Under the pieces are notes generated by a model that was given only the letters and a program-made list of their open reading frames with translations, ran no database searches and was not told where the DNA came from. Made by a program: the position numbers and the translations under genes. From Podochytrium sp. JEL0797 (Eukaryota > Chytridiomycota > Chytridiomycetes > Chytridiales > Chytriomycetaceae): a stretch of 64,000 nt of DNA. Shown piece after piece: positions 10,096-20,859 of this stretch (position 1 is the stretch's first letter; every line of letters starts with the position of its first letter). The stretch lies in NCBI GenBank assembly GCA_027596195.1, contig JADGJG010000016.1:1-64000 (forward strand). Reading direction: 5' to 3'.

Positions 10096-10897
10096 CTCGT
10101 GGGCCAATCTACTTCTCATAGCAGAAATGGCGAAGTATCACAGCAGAAGCAGGTTGGAATAATTCAGCAGTCTCTGTTTCGCCACTCCTCGCTGGCAAAC
10201 AATGCTTTGAACGCAGGGATATGCGGGTGTTTCTACAAGTTTGCAAAATAAACTACAATAAAAATAATAGCAAAACTCGGCTGATGCATTCCATCACCCC
10301 CCAACAGCTATCAAAACTGCAGCTATCGCAACTACAGCAACACAGCGTATCTACCTCCTCCAGCCACGAATAACGCTTATCAGATGTACTCACCGGCCTC
10401 CCATTTTGCACCTCCACCCCCACAGCTATATTTCCTTCCATCTCCAGCAGCAGCAATACATCTTACCCTCAACCTCCTGCTGGCTCGTCACAACTGCCGC
10501 ACGTGCAACCTCGCAGTCCGACATTTTGATGAGCTTTTGAAGAAAGGGGATGACTCGTGTTAATGCATGCAAATAAAAACTTATTCCGTGCCGTGCCATG
10601 AATTTGAGGTCCACGAAAACGAGACGCAGACTTGTGAGGAAGAATTTCTTTGCTTCGACAAGCGAATTGATCTCCACGTTCCCGCCTTTGGCCTCCTCCC
10701 CGCCACGCCTCTTTCAACGCCTTTCTTGGGTGCTCCTCAAGCACCATTAAGAAAAATAAACGAGTTAGAAAGAATATTATTAAAGTAATAAACGGTTGAT
10801 GAAACGGTCTGGGCCGCACCCCCTGGTCGATTTTCGATAGTCCCGCCGTGAAATTAATCGACCCGTCCGTCAACTCGATTTCACCTCACTCATCCCT
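10096..10897. other. degraded sequence with ZnF-leader remnants
   Basis: 10298-10560 (+) reads as a Tyr/Asn/Pro-rich frame (YRNYSNTAYLPPPATNNAYQ) with no start codon and no homologue I know; it may be an exon relic. 10690-10745 repeats the leader sequence of the ZnF genes at 12.07 and 13.10 kb (CACGCC.CTTTCA.CGC.TTTC.TG.GTGCTCCTC). I place a decayed ZnF 5' end here. The true promoter of ZnF-G should lie in the last 100 bases. Confidence 0.35.
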
Positions 10898-11719
10898 ATG
10901 GCGCCTTCTTCAGCATCCTACTCAGACGCAGCCATCGGAAACGCGTCGAGTTCCCCACCAATGCTTCGCAGCGATGGATCCAACTACCACGCTAGTTACG
11001 GTGAATTCATTGCGCCGAAAATCGAGCCCGCCGACCCCGCAGCATTCTCTCCATTGCACTTTGAGGCTCCTACCACTGTCGCCGCTCATTTCACATGCTT
11101 CTACTGCTCCTACTCGACCTCAACCCGGGGAAGCATGACAGCCCATCAACAGACTCACTCGGCCGTGAAACCATTCAAATGCTCCGAATGCGAATACACG
11201 TGCAATCAATCGCAAGGCCTCCGACTGCACATGCACACACACACGGGCGAAAAACCATACACATGCTCCGAGTGCGAAGTTTCTTTTGCCAGAATGGGCA
11301 CCCTCCGAGTTCACATGCGGACACACACGGGAGAGAAACCGTTCAAATGCTTTGAATGTAAATATGCTTGCAGAGACTCGGGTACCCTCAAGGTGCACAT
11401 GCGTACACACACGGGAGAGAAACCGTTCAAATGCTCCGAGTGTGGCTTAACATTCAGGGCCTCGAATACCCTCGGAAAACACATGCGGGGACACGCGGGA
11501 GAGAAGCCGTTTAAATGCTCTTTGTGTGACTATGCGAGCATAAACTCAAATCACGTCAAGAGACACATGAGCACACACGAGGGCCAGATTTCCTATAGCT
11601 GCCAGTATTGCGACTTTCGAAATACCAATGCTTATCTTAAGGAGATGCATGACAGAGGATGCAAAATGAAAAAGTGGGTTGAAACAAAAATGCGCCGGGA
11701 GCAAAATGTGTTGAAATAA
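10898..11719 (+). CDS. C2H2 zinc-finger protein (ZnF-G)
   Basis: Single exon, 273 aa, first ATG of the frame. The leader carries the cluster motif APKIEPADPA and then HFEAPTT, just before the first finger. Six C2H2 fingers follow (CFYC, CSEC, CSEC, CFEC, CSEC, CSLC) with TGEKPF linkers. The terminal finger is C2HC (CQYCDFRNTNAYLKEMHDRGC), with a basic tail KMKKWVETKMRREQNVLK. It is the best-preserved member of a pair; the neighbour at 12.07-12.86 kb is its broken sister with the same tail. A nuclear sequence-specific DNA-binding role is inferred; targets are unknown. Confidence 0.85.
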   Translation: MAPSSASYSDAAIGNASSSPPMLRSDGSNYHASYGEFIAPKIEPADPAAFSPLHFEAPTTVAAHFTCFYCSYSTSTRGSMTAHQQTHSAVKPFKCSECEYTCNQSQGLRLHMHTHTGEKPYTCSECEVSFARMGTLRVHMRTHTGEKPFKCFECKYACRDSGTLKVHMRTHTGEKPFKCSECGLTFRASNTLGKHMRGHAGEKPFKCSLCDYASINSNHVKRHMSTHEGQISYSCQYCDFRNTNAYLKEMHDRGCKMKKWVETKMRREQNVLK

Positions 11720-12068
11720 ATATTATTGAATCAGAAGTTATCATCTTCCTGCACTTCTCATTCATTTTTCAACGCAGTGCAAATTGCAAATCCAGGAGTC
11801 AATTCTCTGCGTGGGAGGAGCGAAGAGGCCAGTTTTATACGCCCGAGTCAATATTTATTTGTGGTTTGAGAATTTCAGGTTCGCAGCTGAGCTAGAGAGT
11901 GTTTGCTGAATTATATCGTTCGTCGACGTCTTTGAGGGTAAATTGTACGCCGGTGGGGTAGCGCAATTATTTCGAGAACTGTCGTCCAAAACCCATCAAC
12001 CAGGGATCTCCAACGCCGTCCTCTTTTAAAGGATCTCTGCTCGCCCGCCGTCCTCCACGCCACCCCAC
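11720..12068. other. intergenic, 349 bp
   Basis: Spacer between sister ZnF loci G and H; the first 20 bases include an AATAAATATT run suited to 3' end formation. Nothing else recognised. Confidence 0.4.
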
Positions 12069-12858
12069 CATGCAGCTTTCAGCGCTTCTCGTTGGAGCTC
12101 CTCGCCATATCTCGACGCGATCTCTTGCTCCACCCCGCATTGGATCCGCCCCGCATCACGTTCCGTCATCGAGACTATTGTTGAGCCCATAATCGAATTA
12201 CCGGATCCCGCTTCTTCATCGCTGTCACCCGACACCAACGACGTGGATTCTCCTCCGCCCTCGGAACGGCCCGTGCTCACCTGTCACTTATGCCCATACT
12301 CGACGACCTGTCAAAAATCTATGACCAGCCACCAAATCATGCATACGGGTGAGAAACCGTTCCAGTGCAGATTCTGCAAATATTCTTGCACACAGACGGG
12401 GCGGTTTGTGATTCACGAACGGATCCACATAAAAAGACGTTCCAATGTGACCAATGCGAATATTCATGCACGGGCTCCAGTGCCCTCCAAGTACACATGC
12501 GGACGCACTCGGTCGAAAAACCGTCATATTTTTGCACTGTATCAAGCAACCTCCGAGTGCATGTGCGGATACACACGGGAGAGAAACCGTTCAAATGCTC
12601 CAAGTGTGAATATTCTTGCAAAGTGTCAGGTGGTCTCAAAATGCACATGCGCGCTCACACAGGAGAGAAACCGTTCACACGGGCTCGAATAGCCTGATAA
12701 GACACATGAGGGTACATGAGTGCGAGACTTCCTATGGCTGCCAGTATTGCGATTATCAAAATACAAATGCTTATCTTAAGGAGATGCACGACAGAGCATG
12801 CAAAATGAAAAAGTGGTGTGAAACAAAAATGCATCAGGAACAGAGTGGCTTGAAATAA
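12069..12858 (+). pseudogene. C2H2 zinc-finger pseudogene (ZnF-H), sister of ZnF-G and ZnF-I
   Basis: The ATG-started leader (MQLSALLVGAP) hits a stop and must change frame to reach SPPPSERPVLTCHLCPYST. After finger 2 (ERIH) part of the linker is lost and the frame shifts. The following finger is normal, but the next lacks its Cys pair (KPSYFCTVSSNLRVH). After another good finger the linker GEKPF is joined out of frame to SNSLIRHMRVH. The tail CKMKKWCETKMHQEQSGLK matches ZnF-G, and the leader matches ZnF-I, so the locus may be a recombinant. At least three frame breaks were counted. Confidence 0.85.
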
Positions 12859-12909
12859 TGACTTAAGAAATTGCGAGTTTATTAGACAAATCTTTTTTTG
12901 TTGCTTTTG

Positions 12910-12970
12910 CGTTTGGGAAGAATTCCTGGCATTAAACCACGGCCTTGTTTTTGATCAGTGACGACGAACG
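12910..12970 (-). pseudogene. fragment of the aminotransferase gene 3' region
   Basis: The bases GTTTGGGAAGAATTCCTG followed by CCTTGTTTTTGATCA and GACGACGAA match 7561-7710 of the aminotransferase gene (same strand sense), with the stretch in between shortened. The fragment is too short to code for anything. It sits between ZnF-H and ZnF-I. Confidence 0.65.
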
Positions 12971-13099
12971 GTAGAATTGATCCCAAAACTTGAAATTCTC
13001 ACAAGTCCGTGGGCCTGGTGTCTGGGCTGGTGTCATGAAAAAATTTGGTTGGATCAAAACGCAGATTGATATCCATCCACCTTCAGTCTCCGCCCTGCC

Positions 13100-13885
13100 A
13101 TGTCTCCTTCAGCGCTTCTCTTGTGTACTCCTCCCGGTACTCTGACGAACACTATCATACTGCCGCACGTTGGACCCGCCACCAATCATGCCACGGCAGA
13201 GACGATTGTTGTACCCAATATCGAGTCAATGGGTCCTGCTCCCTCGTCTCTGAGACCTGACTACAACGACGTGTTTGCCGCTCCACCTTCAGAACAACCC
13301 GTGTTCACCTGTCACTCCTGCCCATACTCGACGTCTCTTCGAACCTCCATGACCGCCCATCAACTCGCGCATGCGGAAGAGAAACCATTCCAATGTTGCT
13401 TCTGCGAATATTCTTGCATGCGGAAGGAGACGCTCACGGTTCACGAACGCACGCACACGGGGGAGAAGCCGTTCCAATGCGACCAATGCGAGTATTCCTC
13501 TACGCAGAGGTCCAACCTCAAAGTCCACAAATGGTGTCACACTGGCGAAAAACCATTCCAATGCGGCTTCTGCGACTTTCGCAGTGTGTCGAGGGCATAC
13601 ATCAAGTCCCACGAACGCACGCACACGGGCGAGAAAGTTTTCAAATGTTCCGAGTGCGAATTCGAGAGTGTTTTGCCGCGAGCTCTGTCACTCCACAAAC
13701 AAACGCATGGGGCCGCGAGACCATTCCAATGCGGTTTCTGCGATTTTAACTCTTCATATAAGGGGTCCCTGAAACAGCACATGTTGATCCACACAGGAGA
13801 GAAACCCTTCCATTGCTCGGAATGCAATTATTCTTGCTGCCAGAAGTCGCAGCTCACTGCTCACTCAAAAAAGCACCAAAAATAA
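13100..13885 (+). CDS. C2H2 zinc-finger protein (ZnF-I)
   Basis: Single exon, 261 aa, from the first ATG (MSPSALLLCTPPG...). After a leader of about 65 residues come seven regular C2H2 fingers (CHSC, CCFC, CDQC, CGFC, CSEC, CGFC, CSEC) with HTGEKPF linkers, ending in HSKKHQK. Unlike ZnF-G, R and Z it lacks both the KIEPADP leader motif and the terminal C2HC finger, so it defines a separate subfamily with the pseudogenes at 12.07 and 14.17 kb. All metal ligands are present. A DNA-binding role is inferred. Confidence 0.85.
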   Translation: MSPSALLLCTPPGTLTNTIILPHVGPATNHATAETIVVPNIESMGPAPSSLRPDYNDVFAAPPSEQPVFTCHSCPYSTSLRTSMTAHQLAHAEEKPFQCCFCEYSCMRKETLTVHERTHTGEKPFQCDQCEYSSTQRSNLKVHKWCHTGEKPFQCGFCDFRSVSRAYIKSHERTHTGEKVFKCSECEFESVLPRALSLHKQTHGAARPFQCGFCDFNSSYKGSLKQHMLIHTGEKPFHCSECNYSCCQKSQLTAHSKKHQK

Positions 13886-14165
13886 ACAAATACATATTAA
13901 ACTAAACTTAAAAGAAAGCCCCAGTGTTTTTGGCAGCTCTTTTTCCGCAAAACAAACCTCGATGGCGTCCAAACCAACAAAGAATACCAGCAATTGACTC
14001 TCCGCGACAATTCCGAAGCGGGCAACGAGATGGTGTGGCGTGCCGCGGACGTATAACTGGCATATAACCATGGCAAGCGCTCATTCAGTCATCGGCGGCG
14101 CGATGTTTGGCGTTGGTGGAGTCAGACAAATGATATCGGTTCGCCCGGTTTGTATTCTCCCCGCC

Positions 14166-14860
14166 ATGCATCATTCAACCCTTTAGTTTGTCCAATCAGT
14201 TTCCCTCTCCTCCCCCACCTCTCATACTGCCGCATACTGTTGAAATCGCCACGCATCCTGCCCCGAAAGACATTGTTGAGCTCTATTTTTTAAATGCATT
14301 CCGCTACTTCTCTGACACCCGACTCCAACGTCTTGACATCTGATTCACCCTCCGAGCTGCAAGTGTTCACCTGTATCTTGTGCCCATACTCAACGCCTGT
14401 TCGAAACTCCATTATTGGCCACGTACTCCCAGAAACCGTTCCAATGCTGCTTCTGCGAATATTCTTGCAGGCGGAAGGCGTCGCTCAAGGTTCACGAACG
14501 GATCCACACGGGCGAAAAGCCGTTCCAATGTGACCAATGCGCGTATTCTGGCAAGCAGAAGTCACAGCTGACGATTCACAAACGGATCCACACGAGGGAG
14601 AAGCCGTTCAAATGCTCCGAGTGCGAATTCGCAAGCGATTCGCCGAGCGGGCTCTCATCCCACAAACAAACACATACGGGCGAGAAACCATTTCAGTGCG
14701 GTCCTGCGATTTTGCCTCTTCGTTTAAGGGACCCCTGAAACAGCACTCGTTGATCCACACGGAAGAGAAACCCATTGTTCGGAATGTGATTATTCACGCA
14801 GGCATAAGTCGAATCTCTGTACTCACAGAAAAAAGCACCTCGAACGAAAGCGCAGTTTTT
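14166..14860 (+). pseudogene. C2H2 zinc-finger pseudogene (ZnF-J), close copy of ZnF-I
   Basis: The leader aligns with ZnF-I, but the ATG at 14166 soon meets a TAG. Finger 1 (CILCPYSTPVRNS) loses its second half near 14415, fusing into QKPFQCCFC. Three fingers are then good. Near 14700 a base is lost (CGPAIL instead of CGFCDF). The last finger lost bases at the linker (EEKPIVRN). The array ends just before the NOPCHAP1-like start codon, whose leader (AACAAACCTCGATGGCGTCCAAA) also resembles sequence downstream of ZnF-I at 13.95 kb. The duplication therefore included that neighbour sequence. Confidence 0.85.
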
Positions 14861-14900
14861 TTTTTTTTTGCATCTCCACTTTTCCGCCAAACAAACCTCG

Positions 14901-15563
14901 ATGGCGTCCAAATCCGCGAAGAAAGCCAACAAGAAGGCTCGCACTTCAGCATCATCCAACTCACCACCAAATGCACCCATCCTCGCAAAGAACCCCTCAG
15001 AAGACAAAGACTCGGTCCTCCACTCGCTGCTCAACGTTTCCGCCACTCCCTCAACAAAACCCGTCACATTCCGGGTTCAACCGCAGAGCGATTGTAAGTT
15101 CCTGCTGGTTCGCCTCTGTGGGTGAAATAGCTGATTCTTGGATCCCACTAGTGCTGGCCAAAGTCGCTTCGTTCCTGCCGCAACTCAAACAAGCGAACCA
15201 ACAGCTGTCGGTGGATTTGGAATCTGGAACATCAACGAAGGAAGACTTTGATATCGAACATGTCGACGAGGACGAACAGCATATTGAAATGGTGATTTTG
15301 GCTTTTGGTGCACGAATTGAATCTCTGAAGTTCTGAACTACACCCGATTCTTGGACAACAATTAACAGGACCTCGGACTCGGCGTGTTTGACTATTCCCC
15401 TGAAGATTTGCACAAGATTCCCAAACCCGATGTCACGTTAGTCAAGAAACCCGTTGATTCCGATGCTGATTCAGACGCCGAGTCGGACGCGATTGTCTCA
15501 TTGAAGTTGAAACCGGAAATCCAAGGCGGGAAACGGGCACCCAACATTCAGATTCTGCAATAA
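14901..15563 (+). CDS. NOPCHAP1-like box C/D snoRNP assembly chaperone (C12orf45 family)
   Basis: Three exons, 14901-15093, 15152-15291 and 15369-15563, 175 aa. The N-terminus is Lys/Ser-rich (nuclear-type). The core LLAKVASFLPQLKQANQQL, then FDIEHVDEDEQHIEMDLGLGVFD, follows the vertebrate C12orf45 pattern: L..V..FLP.M.QAN..L, then F.IE..D.....I.MD. An acidic Asp/Ser stretch and a basic C-terminus (GGKRAPNIQILQ) also fit. In animals this protein bridges NOP58 to the R2TP complex during box C/D snoRNP assembly. Exon junctions keep the family core continuous, which supports the splice model. Motifs were recalled, not searched. Confidence 0.75.
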
Positions 15564-15956
15564 AAACCTCTGTTCATTTCTTGTCGCGGTGTCGGGAAGG
15601 TGTCGTGGCGTTTGCTTGTTTTTCTCTCTGTTGGCTTCTTTATGGTCTCCGTTCTGCGAAAGGACTTCGCGTAACGCGCCAAAATGAGAATACCCAGTTT
15701 TGCACGCGTCTCGTAATGAAAAGGAATTTCGTGTTTCACTAATTCAACTTCTCAAACGCGACGCGTTTAATAGCCGACCTTGGTTTACTAACCCAGCAAG
15801 GAACGGGAAACACTCTTCGTTTGACAAAGAAAGCCGCAATCACCCCTTCCCCTTCTGTTCCATTTAATCTCCCAAATGGAGATGTGCACGGATGCCCAAT
15901 CACGAAAAATTTTGCGTCACGCAAGAAACTCATTTTGAAGTCATTGCCTTTGCTTA

Positions 15957-18606
15957 ATGTCAGACATCTATACACCACCGGATGTGGTGGTCGTGTATGT
16001 CGCACCCACGCAGCCGACTTATGGCGGCAGCGGTAGCGGAAGCGGAGGAACCGACACTGGCGGAGGGGCCAATAACGGCAACAACAACGGCAACGGCAGC
16101 GGCAGCGGGTCTGGCTCTGGCTCTGGCTCTGGAAGCGGTAGTGGATCAGGCACCGGAGGCAGTGGAGGCAGCGGAGGGTCGGGCGGCAGCGGCTCATCAG
16201 GAAGTGACACTTCGGGCGGTGCTGGGGGGTCGAACGGTGGCAGTGGCAGTGGGTCAACAGGGACTGGGGGATCGAATGGGTCTGGATCTGGTAGTGGGAC
16301 TGGGTCTGGCAGTGGGACTGGGTCAAGCAGTGGATCTGGATCTGGCGGTGGATCTGGGGCTGGGGCTGGCTCGAATGGCTCCGGATCTGGTGGTTCAGGA
16401 GGATCTGGCAGTGGATCTGGGACGGGCAGCGGGTCGGGATCTGGCAGTGGATCTGGATCTGGCAGTGGATCAGGGTCTGGGGCTGGTTCGAATGGGGGTG
16501 CCGGAGGATCGGGAAGCGGCGGTTCTGGTGGAAGTGGAAGCGGTAATGGAAGTGGAGGAAGTGCGGGTGGTTCTGGGGTAGGTGGCAACGGTGGATCTGG
16601 AAACGCCAACGGGGGCAGTGGAAATGGGTCCGGCGGCTCGTCTGGGACTGGAACCGGAAGTGGTGGATCCAACGGTGGAAGTGGAAGCGGCTCGAATGGA
16701 GGAAACGGATCCGCGGGTGGAAACGGCGGTGCGGGTGGAAGTGGAAATGGAAGCGTATCTGTACCCGGCTCGAATGTTGGAAACGGAACCCTCTCGGGAA
16801 GCATTGCTACGGTGACTGGAACAGCGCATGCCTCTGCAACTGTGAGTTACTTTCTAGCCACCCTTGTGTAAAATTTGCACGCGTCCACTCAATTTACTTT
16901 CAATCAACAGGCTTCCCCGCTCACCATCAGTACAACAAACACCGCAGCCGGTGTCCTCACTCCTTTAGACAACTCCACCAACGGATTCGGAACCCCGGCC
17001 ATCATCCTCGCCACTCTCGGCGTGTTGGCGTTCCTCGGATTCATCCTCTGTTTCTGCTGCTGGCGCAAGAAGCAACATGCCGAAAAACTCCCCATACACA
17101 CAGGGGAAATGACCAGCGCGTCGAATGCTGCGCCGTTGACGGCGATTGCTGTCCCCGCCGTGAGTCGCCATGTGACGGTTGGAACGCAGGGGTCTGCGGA
17201 AGCTGCAGTGGTTGGGGGTGGAGAGCATGGGTATGTGGTTGGAGCGGGTGATATCGTTGCGGGTGGAGCGGTGGTGGCTGGGGTTGCGGCGGCGGCGTTT
17301 GTGGAGACGGAGGAGGAGAGGAGACGGAGAGTTGTGATTACCAAGACGACTACGACGACGAGAAGGGAGGAGATGGGGGTTGCGGCCGATGCTGCTTCTG
17401 TGTCTGTTGGTGAGTTTTTTCTCGATCTCTGGGTGTCGAAAGATTTCTGATCCACCCACGCGTTTAGGTGCTGGAGCCGCCGCTGCCGCCGAATCCGAAA
17501 AGAAGAGCTTCAAATACAACAAAATCGTGCCCGAGTCTTCCAACGAAGTGAACCTCACGGATGCCGAACTCGTTGCTGGAGGCGCTGCCGTTGCCGTTGC
17601 GGGAGGAGCCGCCGCCGCGTCTTCGAAGAAGAAACACTTCAAAATCGAACGCATCGTCTCGGAAAAGCATGAAGATGTCGAAATCGCCGCTGTGGGTGGT
17701 GCTGCCGTTGCTGTGGGTGCGGTCGCTGTTGCCGCTGTGGCCGTCGAGGAACGCAAGCCGGCCAAGAAGCATTTCAAGATTGAACGCATTGTGGAGCACA
17801 AGACAGTGACTGAGCATGAACAAGACGCGCAGTTGCTCGAGTTGGCGTCGTTGAACGCGGCGGCGGTCGAATCGCATGTGGGAAGCGAGACGCTCGTTGC
17901 GGCAGGTGGAAACTCTCACATTCATGTGGTTGAATTGGGACAGGAGGAAGACGTCGAGTTCTTGGAAGAGGACAGCCTAACGGAAGAGAAGCGCAAGCTC
18001 GTCATTTCGGGGGAAGTCGCGGCCACGGTGGCCATGCTCGCTGCCTCGGAAAAGAAGGTGACCAAGAAATCGGACTCCATGAACGCCTACTTTGTGAATG
18101 TGGATGTGCCCAACTTGACCAAGTTTGTCCCTGCGCCGGCGAATACGCATGTGGTTGTGCGTGGGTTCCATGGCATGAGGAGTGATGAGTTGACGTTGGA
18201 GGTCGGTGATATTGTCGGAATTGAGAGGACTTTTGAGGATGGGTGGGCGAGAGGGCAGATTGGTGAGTGATTTTCTGTTTTGCTTTGTTTTGTTTTGCTG
18301 ATGGTTTCGGTCTCGACAGTTTCGAAGCGACACAAGCGTGGATACTTCCCCATCACAGTCCTCACGCGTCAACGCACCGGCGCCTCTCAATCCGTCGTGC
18401 ACAATGAGAACGGACAAAACCTGTTCATGGTCAAGAAAAAGAGAGCGAGCGACAGTAGCACGACAAGCACCGAGCAGTTGTACCCGCACCAAATCCCAGA
18501 ACGCAGCACGAGTATCGTCGTGATTGAGACGGAGACAGTCGTGGTGGTCAAGAAACAGGAGGCGGTTGGGGTTGCGGAGTTGAGGAACAGATGGGAGAGG
18601 AAGTGA
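15957..18606 (+). CDS. Gly/Ser-rich single-pass membrane protein with SH3 domain
   Basis: Four exons, 15957-16841, 16911-17409, 17468-18262 and 18320-18606, 821 aa. Residues about 22-270 are almost only Gly, Ser and Asn/Thr. A transmembrane helix follows (AIILATLGVLAFLGFILCFCCW) with an RKKQH stop-transfer. The cytoplasmic side has Ala/Val-rich and charged repeats (KKHFKIERIV twice, YNKIV once). An SH3 domain follows (SDELTLEVGDIVGIERTFEDGW...GYFPITVL), split by the last intron, and a basic tail ends in RNRWERK. The layout suggests a wall- or surface-anchored sensor that recruits Pro-rich partners, as in fungal osmosensors. No signal peptide is visible, so an upstream exon may be missing or the helix is a reverse signal anchor. 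Confidence 0.75.
16019..16760 (+). repeat. Gly/Ser-coding minisatellite-like tract
   Basis: About 740 bases of imperfect GGN-AGT/TCT units inside exon 1 of the membrane SH3 gene, G-rich on the plus strand. Unit boundaries vary (6-12 bases). The tract is prone to length change, and the reverse strand reads as a long Pro-rich open frame that is only its shadow. Confidence 0.8.
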
Positions 18607-18982
18607 AGTTTGGTTGAGTGGTTCTAGATAGAGGGTTTACATTTTCGATATATCTCTTCCTGTTTTTTTGTGTCAAAGTCAATAGAGTGATCTCTTCTAT
18701 TCGTGCAAAAGCCGTTTCTGAGTTGCTTTGATGACATAAAACGGACACATTATACCGCCCTACCCTGTGAGGGGGTTGTGCTCCCGGCATTCCGGAAGCG
18801 TTCCAGTAACCCGGGTGCATTTGACACTGTGTTGACGGGAGTTTGCTGCTGGGAATACATTCCCCTCCCCCCGTCCTTTCAATTTAAAACAACAGTAATG
18901 GCGCAATTACGCCCTACGCCAAAACTTATGGCGTCGCGGGTGAAACGCGCCTTCCTTACAGTGGGTGTATTAAAAATCATTT
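18607..18982. other. intergenic, 376 bp between convergent genes
   Basis: Separates the stop codons of the SH3 gene (+) and the bZIP gene (-). It should hold both terminators; no gene or repeat recognised. Confidence 0.4.
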
Positions 18983-20427
18983 TTATTCGCCGTCAGAATC
19001 CGCGTCAACATCCGCATACATCTCTTCCAACTGCGCGCGATTGCCTTGGCGCCATGTTTCTCCCGTGAGTGAAAACTTTGTGCGGTCGTCCAGATTTTGC
19101 AAGCAGATGCGTTCCATTCTTTTCGCAACCGTGAGTAACTGGATTAGAGTTTCTTCGTTGTTTCCCTTTTTGTGGTCCTTGTTCTGTCGCGTTTTTTGTT
19201 GATTAGTAAAAGGACGAGGTGAAAGGGGGAGGAGGGCAAATGGAAACGGACCCAAAACAATGAACAAAATTCATGCACGGAAGAATGCCCATTCGGCGAG
19301 TTCTGAAGAGATTGAATAGCAAGGAGTTGATCGCGATACACAACGCCTGGAGGAGGCAACGGAATTTTTGTGAGCGGGGCCAGGATTGTTGGAGAAACCG
19401 GAGGAGATCCCGAAGCGAGAGGAACCTCAAACATGGAGTTGCAGTACTGAACGTGTTCGCGATTCTTCAACAGCTGCGCAAGTAAAAGTTCGACGGCGGT
19501 TTGGCGTTCGATCACGTTGGCACATTCGTCCAGGAGTTTGGACCGAATATAGAGACCTCGGATACTGTAGCGCTTCAGTTTGGCGATGTCGGTGCAGAGG
19601 GATAGTTTTTCGAACATCTCCATCAGCTCGTCAACGAGAGGGGAGTTGCACAGGGAATTCAACGATTTTAACGCGTTGCGGCACCATTCTGTGTCGGGTT
19701 GTCCAAAGAGCTGTGTTGCGCAAACGAACCGGGCTCCTTCCACTCGCATTTCTACTTGGGTAGTTGAAGGCGTACAGATATCTGCAAGTACTGGATCGAT
19801 GCCGATCAACGGGGTCTGCATGCTGGTTCCGGCAGTATCGACACAGAACACGTTCAAAATGCCAATGTTGTTGATGACGGCGCGCAAATTCGAGTTCTGC
19901 TTCTTGAGCAATGCGTTCTCACGTTCCAGCGCGGCCACTTTTCCTTCAGTCTCGTGCAACATGCCACCAATCACGAGGCACTTGGTTTTCTCCACGGCAC
20001 ATGTTGCACAATCACCTACGCGAGATCCCGGCTGAAATGAAGCCTTGAGATCGATCGCGACACTTGACTGCCGAAGGAGAGCGTTCTCGGCCTCTAGGAT
20101 GGTGATTCGATGTTGCGTTTCGAAAGAGTCAACGGGAAGGTGGCCCAACAGCTGCGCCTTGAGACTCTCGTTCTCTCGCTCGAGGGTTGACATGCGGTTT
20201 TGCTGACGCTTGCGAAAGTTTCTGTTGGAATCATTAAAAAGTGCCCTCAAGCGTATACTTGGATCAGATCGCGATAGGTACCTCTGGTTTTCCAGATTTC
20301 TGCGATCCTTCTCGCTCGCAGGTACGCTCTTGCGCTTGCGTCCACGCGTGTTAGTCGTGGCAGTGTCTGGGTGGTTGGAGCTCGCGGAAGAGGAGGGACC
20401 GGCGGATTCATTGTCGCTGGGTTGCAT
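18983..20427 (-). CDS. bZIP transcription factor
   Basis: Three exons, complement of 18983-19183, 19252-20221 and 20282-20427, 438 aa. The start chosen is the first ATG (MQPSDNESAG); the longer frame upstream has none. A Ser/Asn-rich leader and the nuclear signal RGRKRKS precede the basic region RRNLENQR-NFRKRQQNRM and a zipper starting TLERENESLKAQL. The Q-R-N-F-R-x-R layout recalls the Yap/PAP1 class. A second coiled coil (ALERENALLKKQNSNLRAVI) follows. The rest (a helical region with CxxC near residue 150) is unknown. The 60-nt intron at 20222-20281 lies inside the basic region and is stop-free in frame. The last junction uses a weak donor (GTCCGT) and is less sure. Confidence 0.75.
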
Positions 20428-20859
20428 TTCGTCGAGGCTGGAAATTTTAAGGTTCGAAATCGCGTCCGAATTTAAACTCCGTTTCAATCTTGATTACAAC
20501 ATTACCGTAATGTAGTTTTGTAAGGGTAGGTTGTAATTAAATTCCGGCCTCGTGCCTCAGCGATGAGTGGTTCCTCTTTGGGGAGTCCCCATTTCAATTC
20601 TCGCCTTTTGGAGGGGGTCGTGCGTGCTATATCTCATCCCTTAATGTTCAATGAATGAGCGTATGTGTCGCTTTTGACTCCGAGATTCTTCAATATTGAG
20701 TCTGGGAGATCTCCAACACGCCATTTCCACAGCCTACCCAAGGAACGCGAACCGACCAGAAAGCAAGCACCTTGCACCAAAATTTATTCATTCATTCATT
20801 GGCGACTGATGTCGAAGGCTGAGAGCCGTGGCCGCTGCTTTCATTGAGTCCACCAGAAA
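20428..20859. other. intergenic, 432 bp
   Basis: Upstream of the bZIP start codon. It contains an (ATTC)4-like run at about 20785-20800. No coding motif recognised. Confidence 0.35.

Noticed and set aside
16019..16804. 262-codon minus-strand frame, extremely Pro-rich
   Set aside because: Exact antisense of the Gly/Ser tract of the membrane SH3 gene; codon content is forced by the repeat.
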